From: Phellopilus nigrolimitatus
Lineage: Eukaryota; Basidiomycota; Agaricomycetes; Hymenochaetales; Hymenochaetaceae
Length of the DNA: 10,551 bases
Reading direction: 5' to 3'
Assembly (NCBI GenBank): GCA_021029095.1
Contig: JAJOHG010000629.1
Location: 1-10,551, forward strand
This document shows positions 1 through 8,428 of the stretch, in pieces. The notes under the pieces are model-generated. The model was not told the origin of the DNA. It saw only the letters and a program-made list of their open reading frames with translations, and did no database searches. Both the position numbers and the translations under genes were made by a program. The number at the start of each line of letters is the position of its first letter. Position 1 is the stretch's first letter.

Positions 1-324
1 CATCTTCCGACTATCCTGTATCATGTTCTCACCAACTTTCAATTCCAATTTTAACTTTGCATGTCTGTTTGTCTCTGACATCGCACGTCTATGTTTCTGA
101 CTCGTGATTCACTCACCACCGGCTGTCGCCACTCCACTCCGGATATCGGGGGAACAAAACTGGATTCGTTTCTTTTGGGGGAGTCGGTTCTGGTTCGAGA
201 TTCTCAGCTGAATCTGAATCTGAAAACGGCATGTTTATAACTGCGTTATTTGGGAATGTGATCTTGCATTCCTCATTTCAGTACTCCGTCTGCACTCGTA
301 AACCGTGCTTCGTCAATTTCACTC
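1..324 (+). repeat. Monomer 1, type A, 5'-truncated by window edge
   Basis: Begins inside the head at CATCTTCCGAC, so about 25 bp are missing. Diagnostic states: CTGACTCGTGA, CCACTCC, GAGTCGG, TTCGAGATTC, GTTATTT, junction insert C. Two private differences: C instead of T at 60 (TTTGCATG), and an extra A near 280 (CATTTCAGTACT instead of CATTTCGTACT). Otherwise it matches monomers 10 and 17. Confidence 0.95.
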
Positions 325-681
325 TGAAACACTCCACAAACGGGTTGGACATCTTCCGACTATCCTGTATCATGTTCTCACCAACTTTCAATTCCAATTT
401 TAACTTTGTATGTCTGTTTGTCTCTGACATCGCACGTCTATGTTTCTGACTCGTGATTCACTCACCACCGGCTGTCGCCACTCCACTCCGGATATCGGGG
501 GAACAAAACTGGATTCGTTTCTTTTGGGGGAGTTGGTTCTGGTTCGAAATTCTCAGCTGAATCTGAATCTGAAAACGGCATGTTTATAACTGCGTTTTTT
601 GGGAATGTGATCTTGCATTCCTCATTTCGTACTCCGTCTGCACTCGTAAACCGTGCTTCGTCAATTTCACTTGCGGAGTTC
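325..681 (+). repeat. Monomer 2, A/B mosaic, 357 bp
   Basis: The 5' half is type A (CACAAACGGGTTGGACATC, CTGACTCGTGA, CCACTCC). The 3' half is type B (TTCGAAATTC, GTTTTTTGGG, junction insert TGCGGAGTTC). The switch therefore lies between about 490 and 550. Confidence 0.95.
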
Positions 682-1031
682 TGAAACACTCCGCAAACGG
701 GTTCGACATGTTCCGACTATCCTGTATCATGTTCTCACCAACTTTCAATTCCAATTTTAACTTTGTATGTCTGTTTGTCTCTGACATCGCACGTCTATGT
801 TTCCGACTCGGGATTCACTCACCACCGGCTGTCGCCACTCCAGTCCGGATATCGGGGGAACAAAACTGGATTCGTTTCTTTTGGGGGAGTTGGTTCTGGT
901 TCGAAATTCTCAGCTGAATCTGAATCTGAAAACGGCATGTTTATAACTGCGTTTTTTGGGAATGTGATCTTGCATTCCTCATTTCGTACTCCGTCTGCAC
1001 TCGTAAACCGTGCTTCGTCAATTTCACTTTC
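682..1031 (+). repeat. Monomer 3, type B, 350 bp
   Basis: Head CGCAAACGGGTTCGACATG, then CCGACTCGGGA, CCAGTCC, GAGTTGG, TTCGAAATTC, GTTTTTTGGG. It is type B throughout, but its junction insert is only TTC, so insert length is not fixed by the haplotype of the body. Confidence 0.95.
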
Positions 1032-1383
1032 TGAAACACTCCAGCAAACGGGTTTGACATTTTCCGACTATCCTGTATCATGTTCTCACCAACTTTCAAT
1101 TCCAATTTTAACTTTGTATGTCTGTTTGTCTCTGACATCGCACGTCTATGTTTCTGACTCGTGATTCACTCACCACCGGCTGTCGCCACTCCACTCCGGA
1201 TATCGGGGGAACAAAACTGGATTCGTTTCTTTTGGGGGAGTCGGTTCTGGTTCGAAATTCTCAGCTGAATCTGAATCTGAAAACGGCATGTTTATAACTG
1301 CGTTATTTGGGAATGTGATCTTGCATTCCTCATTTCGTACTCCGTCTGCACTCGTAAACCGTGCTTCGTCAATTTCACTTGTC
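1032..1383 (+). repeat. Monomer 4, type A-like, 352 bp
   Basis: Head AGCAAACGGGTTTGACATT (the third head haplotype, with the extra G in AGCAAAC), then CTGACTCGTGA, CCACTCC, GAGTCGG, TTCGAAATTC, GTTATTT, junction insert TGTC. Confidence 0.95.
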
Positions 1384-1740
1384 TGAAACACTCCGCAAAC
1401 GGGTTTGACATCTTCCGACTATCCTGTATCATGTTCTCACCAACTTTCAATTCCAATTTTAACTTTGTATGTCTGTTTGTCTCTGACATCGCACGTCTAT
1501 GTTTCTGACTCGTGATTCACTCACCACCGGCTGTCGCCACTCCAGTCCGGATATCGGGGGAACAAAACTGGATTCGTTTCTTTTGGGGGAGTTGGTTCTG
1601 GTTCGAAATTCTCAGCTGAATCTGAATCTGAAAACGGCATGTTTATAACTGCGTTTTTTGGGAATGTGATCTTGCATTCCTCATTTCGTACTCCGTCTGC
1701 ACTCGTAAACCGTGCTTCGTCAATTTCACTTGCGGAGTTC
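1384..1740 (+). repeat. Monomer 5, A/B mosaic, 357 bp
   Basis: Head CGCAAACGGGTTTGACATC and CTGACTCGTGA are A-like. From CCAGTCC onward it is type B (TTCGAAATTC, GTTTTTTGGG, insert TGCGGAGTTC). One of four copies that pair CTGACTCGTGA with CCAGTCC. Confidence 0.95.
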
Positions 1741-2094
1741 TGAAACACTCCAGCAAACGGGTTCGACATTTCCGACTATCCTGTATCATGTTCTCACCAA
1801 CTTTCAATTCCAATTTTAACTTTGTATGTCTGTTTGTCTCTGACATCGCACGTCTATGTTTCCGACTCGGGATTCACTCACCACCGGCTGTCGCCACTCC
1901 AGTCCGGATATCGGGGGAACAAAACTGGATTCGTTTCTTTTGGGGGAGTTGGTTCTGGTTCGAAATTCTCAGCTGAATCTGAATCTGAAAACGGCATGTT
2001 TATAACTGCGTTTTTTGGGAATGTGATCTTGCATTCCTCATTTCGTACTCCGTCTGCACTCGTAAACCGTGCTTCGTCAATTTCACTTGGAGTC
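1741..2094 (+). repeat. Monomer 6, type B, 354 bp, with head deletion
   Basis: Head AGCAAACGGGTTCGACATTTCCGAC lacks one base of the usual CATNTTCC, the only copy with that loss. The rest is type B: CCGACTCGGGA, CCAGTCC, GTTTTTTGGG, junction insert TGGAGTC. Confidence 0.95.
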
Positions 2095-2448
2095 TGAAAC
2101 ACTCCAGCAAACGGGTTTGACATTTTCCGACTATCCTGTATCATGTTCTCACCAACTTTCAATTCCAATTTTAACTTTGTATGTCTGTTTGTCTCTGACA
2201 TCGCACGTCTATGTTTCTGACTCGTGATTCACTCACCACCGGCTGTCGCCACTCCACTCCGGATATCGGGGGAACAAAACTGGATTCGTTTCTTTTGGGG
2301 GAGTTGGTTCTGGTTCGAGATTCTCAGCTGAATCTGAATCTGAAAACGGCATGTTTATAACTGCGTTTTTTGGGAATGTGATCTTGCATTCCTCATTTCG
2401 TACTCCGTCTGCACTCGTAAACCGTGCTTCGTCAATTTCACTTGAGTC
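2095..2448 (+). repeat. Monomer 7, A/B mosaic, 354 bp
   Basis: Head AGCAAACGGGTTTGACATT, then CTGACTCGTGA, CCACTCC, GAGTTGG, TTCGAGATTC (A-like), but GTTTTTTGGG (B-like). Junction insert TGAGTC. Confidence 0.95.
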
Positions 2449-2798
2449 TGAAACACTCCGCAAACGGGTTTGACATTTTCCGACTATCCTGTATCATGTT
2501 CTCACCAACTTTCAATTCCAATTTTAACTTTGTATGTCTGTTTGTCTCTGACATCGCACGTCTATGTTTCTGACTCGTGATTCACTCACCACCGGCTGTC
2601 GCCACTCCACTCCGGATATCGGGGGAACAAAACTGGATTCGTTTCTTTTGGGGGAGTTGGTTCTGGTTCGAAATTCTCAGCTGAATCTGAATCTGAAAAC
2701 GGCATGTTTATAACTGCGTTATTTGGGAATGTGATCTTGCATTCCTCATTTCGTACTCCGTCTGCACTCGTAAACCGTGCTTCGTCAATTTCACTCGT
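2449..2798 (+). repeat. Monomer 8, type A-like, 350 bp
   Basis: Head CGCAAACGGGTTTGACATT, CTGACTCGTGA, CCACTCC, GAGTTGG, TTCGAAATTC, GTTATTT. Junction insert CGT, one of three inserts ending in T rather than C, so the junction reads GTTGAAAC. Confidence 0.95.
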
Positions 2799-3145
2799 TG
2801 AAACACTCCGCAAACGGGTTTGACATCTTCCGACTATCCTGTATCATGTTCTCACCAACTTTCAATTCCAATTTTAACTTTGTATGTCTGTTTGTCTCTG
2901 ACATCGCACGTCTATGTTTCTGACTCGTGATTCACTCACCACCGGCTGTCGCCACTCCACTCCGGATATCGGGGGAACAAAACTGGATTCGTTTCTTTTG
3001 GGGGAGTTGGTTCTGGTTCGAATTCTCAGCTGAATCTGAATCTGAAAACGGCATGTTTATAACTGCGTTATTTGGGAATGTGATCTTGCATTCCTCATTT
3101 CGTACTCCGTCTGCACTCGTAAACCGTGCTTCGTCAATTTCACTC
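2799..3145 (+). repeat. Monomer 9, type A-like, shortest complete copy, 347 bp
   Basis: Head CGCAAACGGGTTTGACATC, CTGACTCGTGA, CCACTCC, GTTATTT, junction insert C. TTCGAATTCTC replaces TTCGAAATTCTC (one base lost), creating a GAATTC hexamer otherwise seen only in monomer 19 and at the degenerate right end. Confidence 0.95.
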
Positions 3146-3156
3146 TGAAACACTCC
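3138..3156 (+). other. Hypervariable inter-monomer junction, minimal form (exemplar)
   Basis: TTTCACT (3138-3144), a single C at 3145, then TGAAACACTCC (3146-3156). The same minimal form occurs at the ends of monomers 1, 9, 10, 16, 17 and 29. Here the arms TTTCA and TGAAA are only 3 nt apart (CTC), forming a compact palindrome. Confidence 0.85.
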
Positions 3157-3493
3157 ACAAACGGGTTGGACATCTTCCGACTATCCTGTATCATGTTCTC
3201 ACCAACTTTCAATTCCAATTTTAACTTTGTATGTCTGTTTGTCTCTGACATCGCACGTCTATGTTTCTGACTCGTGATTCACTCACCACCGGCTGTCGCC
3301 ACTCCACTCCGGATATCGGGGGAACAAAACTGGATTCGTTTCTTTTGGGGGAGTCGGTTCTGGTTCGAGATTCTCAGCTGAATCTGAATCTGAAAACGGC
3401 ATGTTTATAACTGCGTTATTTGGGAATGTGATCTTGCATTCCTCATTTCGTACTCCGTCTGCACTCGTAAACCGTGCTTCGTCAATTTCACTC
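3146..3493 (+). repeat. Monomer 10, canonical type A, 348 bp
   Basis: All sites in the A state: CACAAACGGGTTGGACATC, CTGACTCGTGA, CCACTCC, GAGTCGG, TTCGAGATTC, GTTATTT, insert C. By eye it is identical to monomer 17 (5603-5950), which lies 2457 bp away, although its neighbours differ. Confidence 0.96.
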
Positions 3494-3845
3494 TGAAACA
3501 CTCCACAAACGGGTTGGACATCTTCCGACTATCCTGTATCATGTTCTCACCAACTTTCAATTCCAATTTTAACTTTGTATGTCTGTTTGTCTCTGACATC
3601 GCACGTCTATGTTTCTGACTCGTGATTCACTCACCACCGGCTGTCGCCACTCCAGTCCGGATATCGGGGGAACAAAACTGGATTCGTTTCTTTTGGGGGA
3701 GTTGGTTCTGGTTCGAAATTCTCAGCTGAATCTGAATCTGAAAACGGCATGTTTATAACTGCGTTTTTTGGGAATGTGATCTTGCATTCCTCATTTCGTA
3801 CTCCGTCTGCACTCGTAAACCGTGCTTCGTCAATTTCACTTGCGT
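3494..3845 (+). repeat. Monomer 11, A/B mosaic, 352 bp
   Basis: Type A head (TTGGACATC, CTGACTCGTGA), then type B body (CCAGTCC, TTCGAAATTC, GTTTTTTGGG). Junction insert TGCGT, which ends in T and gives GTTGAAAC. Confidence 0.95.
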
Positions 3846-4194
3846 TGAAACACTCCACAAACGGGTTTGACATTTTCCGACTATCCTGTATCATGTTCTC
3901 ACCAACTTTCAATTCCAATTTTAACTTTGTATGTCTGTTTGTCTCTGACATCGCACGTCTATGTTTCTGACTCGTGATTCACTCACCACCGGCTGTCGCC
4001 ACTCCAGTCCGGATATCGGGGGAACAAAACTGGATTCGTTTCTTTTGGGGGAGTTGGTTCTGGTTCGAGATTCTCAGCTGAATCTGAATCTGAAAACGGC
4101 ATGTTTATAACTGCGTTATTTGGGAATGTGATCTTGCATTCCTCATTTCGTACTCCGTCTGCACTCGTAAACCGTGCTTCGTCAATTTCACTTC
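3846..4194 (+). repeat. Monomer 12, A/B mosaic, 349 bp
   Basis: Head CACAAACGGGTTTGACATT, CTGACTCGTGA, then CCAGTCC (B state), followed by TTCGAGATTC and GTTATTT (A states). Junction insert TC. The B state is an island at a single site, which suggests a short conversion tract or recurrent mutation. Confidence 0.95.
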
Positions 4195-4543
4195 TGAAAC
4201 ACTCCACAAACGGGTTGGACATCTTCCGACTATCCTGTATCATGTTCTCACCAACTTTCAATTCCAATTTTAACTTTGTATGTCTGTTTGTCTCTGACAT
4301 CGCACGTCTATGTTTCTGACTCGTGATTCACTCACCACCGGCTGTCGCCACTCCACTCCGGATATCGGGGGAACAAAACTGGATTCGTTTCTTTTGGGGG
4401 AGTTGGTTCTGGTTCGAGATTCTCAGCTGAATCTGAATCTGAAAACGGCATGTTTATAACTGCGTTATTTGGGAATGTGATCTTGCATTCCTCATTTCGT
4501 ACTCCGTCTGCACTCGTAAACCGTGCTTCGTCAATTTCACTTC
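4195..4543 (+). repeat. Monomer 13, type A, 349 bp
   Basis: CACAAACGGGTTGGACATC, CTGACTCGTGA, CCACTCC, GAGTTGG, TTCGAGATTC, GTTATTT, junction insert TC. Confidence 0.95.
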
Positions 4544-4900
4544 TGAAACACTCCACAAACGGGTTCGACATTTTCCGACTATCCTGTATCATGTTCTCAC
4601 CAACTTTCAATTCCAATTTTAACTTTGTATGTCTGTTTGTCTCTGACATCGCACGTCTATGTTTCCGACTCGGGATTCACTCACCACCGGCTGTCGCCAC
4701 TCCAGTCCGGATATCGGGGGAACAAAACTGGATTCGTTTCTTTTGGGGGAGTTGGTTCTGGTTCGAAATTCTCAGCTGAATCTGAATCTGAAAACGGCAT
4801 GTTTATAACTGCGTTTTTTGGGAATGTGATCTTGCATTCCTCATTTCGTACTCCGTCTGCACTCGTAAACCGTGCTTCGTCAATTTCACTTGCGGAGTTC
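4544..4900 (+). repeat. Monomer 14, type B, 357 bp
   Basis: Head CACAAACGGGTTCGACATT, then CCGACTCGGGA, CCAGTCC, TTCGAAATTC, GTTTTTTGGG, insert TGCGGAGTTC. The head carries TTCGACAT followed by T rather than the usual G. Confidence 0.95.
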
Positions 4901-5253
4901 TGAAACACTCCACAAACGGGTTCGACATGTTCCGACTATCCTGTATCATGTTCTCACCAACTTTCAATTCCAATTTTAACTTTGTATGTCTGTTTGTCTC
5001 TGACATCGCACGTCTATGTTTCCGACTCGGGATTCACTCACCACCGGCTGTCGCCACTCCAGTCCGGATATCGGGGGAACAAAACTGGATTCGTTTCTTT
5101 TGGGGGAGTTGGTTCTGGTTCGAAATTCTCAGCTGAATCTGAATCTGAAAACGGCATGTTTATAACTGCGTTTTTTGGGAATGTGATCTTGCATTCCTCA
5201 TTTCGTACTCCGTCTGCACTCGTAAACCGTGCTTCGTCAATTTCACTTGCGGT
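4901..5253 (+). repeat. Monomer 15, type B, 353 bp
   Basis: CACAAACGGGTTCGACATG, CCGACTCGGGA, CCAGTCC, TTCGAAATTC, GTTTTTTGGG. Junction insert TGCGGT: the left part of the long insert is retained and the right part lost, giving GTTGAAAC. Confidence 0.95.
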
Positions 5254-5602
5254 TGAAACACTCCAGCAAACGGGTTTGACATTTTCCGACTATCCTGTAT
5301 CATGTTCTCACCAACTTTCAATTCCAATTTTAACTTTGTATGTCTGTTTGTCTCTGACATCGCACGTCTATGTTTCTGACTCGGGATTCACTCACCACCG
5401 GCTGTCGCCACTCCAGTCCGGATATCGGGGGAACAAAACTGGATTCGTTTCTTTTGGGGGAGTTGGTTCTGGTTCGAAATTCTCAGCTGAATCTGAATCT
5501 GAAAACGGCATGTTTATAACTGCGTTTTTTGGGAATGTGATCTTGCATTCCTCATTTCGTACTCCGTCTGCACTCGTAAACCGTGCTTCGTCAATTTCAC
5601 TC
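5254..5602 (+). repeat. Monomer 16, recombinant, 349 bp
   Basis: Head AGCAAACGGGTTTGACATT is followed by CTGACTCGGGA, the only case where a non-TTC head precedes the GGGA state. The body is type B (CCAGTCC, TTCGAAATTC, GTTTTTTGGG), but the junction insert is the minimal C. Confidence 0.95.
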
Positions 5603-5950
5603 TGAAACACTCCACAAACGGGTTGGACATCTTCCGACTATCCTGTATCATGTTCTCACCAACTTTCAATTCCAATTTTAACTTTGTATGTCTGTTTGTC
5701 TCTGACATCGCACGTCTATGTTTCTGACTCGTGATTCACTCACCACCGGCTGTCGCCACTCCACTCCGGATATCGGGGGAACAAAACTGGATTCGTTTCT
5801 TTTGGGGGAGTCGGTTCTGGTTCGAGATTCTCAGCTGAATCTGAATCTGAAAACGGCATGTTTATAACTGCGTTATTTGGGAATGTGATCTTGCATTCCT
5901 CATTTCGTACTCCGTCTGCACTCGTAAACCGTGCTTCGTCAATTTCACTC
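5603..5950 (+). repeat. Monomer 17, canonical type A, 348 bp
   Basis: All sites in the A state with insert C. By eye it is identical to monomer 10 (3146-3493). It opens a run of marker spacings (348, 352, 349, 349) that copies the run after monomer 10. Confidence 0.96.
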
Positions 5951-6302
5951 TGAAACACTCCACAAACGGGTTGGACATCTTCCGACTATCCTGTATCATG
6001 TTCTCACCAACTTTCAATTCCAATTTTAACTTTGTATGTCTGTTTGTCTCTGACATCGCACGTCTATGTTTCTGACTCGTGATTCACTCACCACCGGCTG
6101 TCGCCACTCCACTCCGGATATCGGGGGAACAAAACTGGATTCGTTTCTTTTGGGGGAGTTGGTTCTGGTTCGAAATTCTCAGCTGAATCTGAATCTGAAA
6201 ACGGCATGTTTATAACTGCGTTATTTGGGAATGTGATCTTGCATTCCTCATTTCGTACTCCGTCTGCACTCGTAAACCGTGCTTCGTCAATTTCACTTGG
6301 TC
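5951..6302 (+). repeat. Monomer 18, type A-like, 352 bp
   Basis: CACAAACGGGTTGGACATC, CTGACTCGTGA, CCACTCC, GAGTTGG, TTCGAAATTC, GTTATTT, junction insert TGGTC. Confidence 0.95.
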
Positions 6303-6651
6303 TGAAACACTCCAGCAAACGGGTTTGACATCTTCCGACTATCCTGTATCATGTTCTCACCAACTTTCAATTCCAATTTTAACTTTGTATGTCTGTTTGT
6401 CTCTGACATCGCACGTCTATGTTTCTGACTCGTGATTCACTCACCACCGGCTGTCGCCACTCCAGTCCGGATATCGGGGGAACAAAACTGGATTCGTTTC
6501 TTTTGGGGGAGTTGGTTCTGGTTCGAATTCTCAGCTGAATCTGAATCTGAAAACGGCATGTTTATAACTGCGTTATTTGGGAATGTGATCTTGCATTCCT
6601 CATTTCGTACTCCGTCTGCACTCGTAAACCGTGCTTCGTCAATTTCACTTC
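6303..6651 (+). repeat. Monomer 19, mosaic, 349 bp
   Basis: Head AGCAAACGGGTTTGACATC, CTGACTCGTGA, CCAGTCC (B state), TTCGAATTCTC with the same one-base loss as monomer 9, GTTATTT, junction insert TC. Confidence 0.95.
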
Positions 6652-7000
6652 TGAAACACTCCACAAACGGGTTTGACATCTTCCGACTATCCTGTATCAT
6701 GTTCTCACCAACTTTCAATTCCAATTTTAACTTTGTATGTCTGTTTGTCTCTGACATCGCACGTCTATGTTTCTGACTCGTGATTCACTCACCACCGGCT
6801 GTCGCCACTCCACTCCGGATATCGGGGGAACAAAACTGGATTCGTTTCTTTTGGGGGAGTCGGTTCTGGTTCGAGATTCTCAGCTGAATCTGAATCTGAA
6901 AACGGCATGTTTATAACTGCGTTATTTGGGAATGTGATCTTGCATTCCTCATTTCGTACTCCGTCTGCACTCGTAAACCGTGCTTCGTCAATTTCACTTC
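6652..7000 (+). repeat. Monomer 20, type A, 349 bp
   Basis: CACAAACGGGTTTGACATC, CTGACTCGTGA, CCACTCC, GAGTCGG, TTCGAGATTC, GTTATTT, junction insert TC. Confidence 0.95.
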
Positions 7001-7352
7001 TGAAACACTCCACAAACGGGTTGGACATCTTCCGACTATCCTGTATCATGTTCTCACCAACTTTCAATTCCAATTTTAACTTTGTATGTCTGTTTGTCTC
7101 TGACATCGCACGTCTATGTTTCTGACTCGTGATTCACTCACCACCGGCTTTCGCCACTCCACTCCGGATATCGGGGGAACAAAACTGGATTCGTTTCTTT
7201 TGGGGGAGTTGGTTCTGGTTCGAGATTCTCAGCTGAATCTGAATCTGAAAACGGCATGTTTATAACTGCGTTTTTTGGGAATGTGATCTTGCATTCCTCA
7301 TTTCGTACTCCGTCTGCACTCGTAAACCGTGCTTCGTCAATTTCACTTGGTC
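7001..7352 (+). repeat. Monomer 21, A to C transition copy, 352 bp
   Basis: Type A head and CCACTCC, but the first copy with GGCTTTCG instead of GGCTGTCG, a state otherwise found only in and beside the type C block. TTCGAGATTC, GTTTTTTGGG, junction insert TGGTC. Confidence 0.95.
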
Positions 7353-7712
7353 TGAAACACTCCACAAACGGGTTGGACATCTTCCGACTATCCTGTATCA
7401 TGTTCTCACCAACTTTCAATTCCAATTTTAACTTTGTATGTCTGTTTGTCTCTGACATCGCACGTCTATGTTTCTGACTCGTGATTCACTCACCACCGGC
7501 TTTCGCCACTCCACTCCGGATATCGGGGGAACAAAACTGGATTCGTTTCTTTTGGGGGAGTTGGTTCTGGTTCGATATTCTCAGCTGAATCTGAATCTGA
7601 AAACGGCATGTTTATAACTGCGTTTTTTGGGAATGTGATCTTGCATTCCTCATTTCGTACTCCGTCTGCACTCGTAAACCGTGCTTCGTCAATTTCACTT
7701 TGCGGGAGTTTC
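7353..7712 (+). repeat. Monomer 22, A/C mosaic, 360 bp
   Basis: Type A 5' half (TTGGACATC, CTGACTCGTGA, CCACTCC) with GGCTTTCG. Then a type C 3' half (TTCGATATTC, GTTTTTTGGG, 13-nt insert). It is the left recombination boundary of the C block. Confidence 0.95.
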
Positions 7713-7723
7713 TGAAACACTCC
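7693..7723 (+). other. Hypervariable inter-monomer junction, long form (exemplar)
   Basis: TTTCACT (7693-7699), 13-nt insert TTGCGGGAGTTTC (7700-7712), TGAAACACTCC (7713-7723). The fixed flanks carry the inverted pair TTTCA / TGAAA. In the long form, 7705-7723 is an imperfect dyad, GGAGTTTC-T-GAAACACTCC, which would be a perfect odd-centred palindrome without the AC near its right end. The insert differs from copy to copy, while both flanks are unchanged in all 29 complete junctions. Confidence 0.85.
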
Positions 7724-8072
7724 ACAAACGGGTTCGACATGTTCCAACTATCATGTATCATGTTCTCACCAACTTTCAATTCCAATTTTAACTTTGTATG
7801 TCTGTTTGTCTCTGACATCGCACGTCTATGTTTCCGACTCGGGATTCACTCACCACCGGCTTTCGCCACTCCAGTCCGGATATCGGGGGAACAAAACTGG
7901 ACTCGTTTCTTTTGGGGGAGTTGGTTTTGGTTCGATATTCTCAGCTGAATCTGAATCTGAAAACGGCATGTTTATAACTGCGTTTTTTGGGAATGTGATC
8001 TTGCATTCCTCATTTCGTACTCCGTCTGCACTCGTAAACCGTGCTTCGTCAATTTCACTTTGCGGGAGTTTC
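7713..8072 (+). repeat. Monomer 23, type C, 360 bp
   Basis: TTCGACATGTTCCAACTATCAT, CCGACTCGGGA, GGCTTTCG, CCAGTCC, CTGGACTCG (instead of CTGGATTCG), GGTTTTGG (instead of GGTTCTGG), TTCGATATTC, 13-nt insert. Confidence 0.95.
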
Positions 8073-8428
8073 TGAAACACTCCACAAACGGGTTCGACAT
8101 GTTCCAACTATCCTGTATCATGTTCTCACCAACTTTCAATTCCAATTTTAACTTTGTATGTCTGTTTGTCTCTGACATCGCACGTCTATGTTTCTGACTC
8201 GGGATTCACTCACCACCGGCTGTCGCCACTCCAGTCCGGATATCGGGGGAACAAAACTGGATTCGTTTCTTTTGGGGGAGTTGGTTCTGGTTCGAAATTC
8301 TCAGCTGAATCTGAATCTGAAAACGGCATGTTTATAACTGCGTTTTTTGGGAATGTGATCTTGCATTCCTCATTTCGTACTCCGTCTGCACTCGTAAACC
8401 GTGCTTCGTCAATTTCACTTGCGGAGTC
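8073..8428 (+). repeat. Monomer 24, B/C recombinant inside the C block, 356 bp
   Basis: C-like TTCCAACTATCCT in the head, then CTGACTCGGGA and a type B body (GGCTGTCG, CTGGATTCG, GGTTCTGG, TTCGAAATTC), with the unique junction insert TGCGGAGTC. Confidence 0.95.

Noticed and set aside
175..200. tRNA-like Pol III promoter: TGGGGGAGTCGG (box A-like; TGGGGGAGTTGG in other copies) followed by GGTTCGA (box B-like)
   Set aside because: The two motifs are almost adjacent instead of some 30-60 bp apart, and the surrounding bases do not fold into D and T arms, so neither a tRNA nor a tRNA-derived SINE is supported.
270..290. 3' splice site at CATTTCAG in monomer 1
   Set aside because: It arises from a single private A insertion in one copy, with no matching donor, exon or conserved context.
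3146..3180. CENP-B box (TTCGNNNNANNCGGG)
   Set aside because: I checked TTCG and CCCG occurrences in the monomer on both strands and found none with the required A and CGGG spacing.
3983..4300. Recurrent minus-strand open frame of about 105 codons ending in SGDSRW, also at 4332-4649 and 6789-7106
   Set aside because: It occurs only where the junction insert keeps frame, is split into shorter pieces in other copies, overlaps plus-strand frames, and its differences (N/K, D/E, L/F/I) are amino-acid-changing at the satellite's general variable sites. I recognise no protein family.
4982..5605. Plus-strand 207-codon open frame as a gene
   Set aside because: It is a direct translation of two satellite monomers, with no recognisable domain, signal peptide or support from neighbouring copies, most of which carry a stop or frameshift.
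7693..7723. Recombination signal or transposon terminus at the junction (CAC-starting heptamer, terminal inverted repeats)
   Set aside because: CACTCTG and CACTTCT do not match CACAGTG, no nonamer is present, and the inverted arms are only 5 bp with no target-site duplication or transposase in the window.
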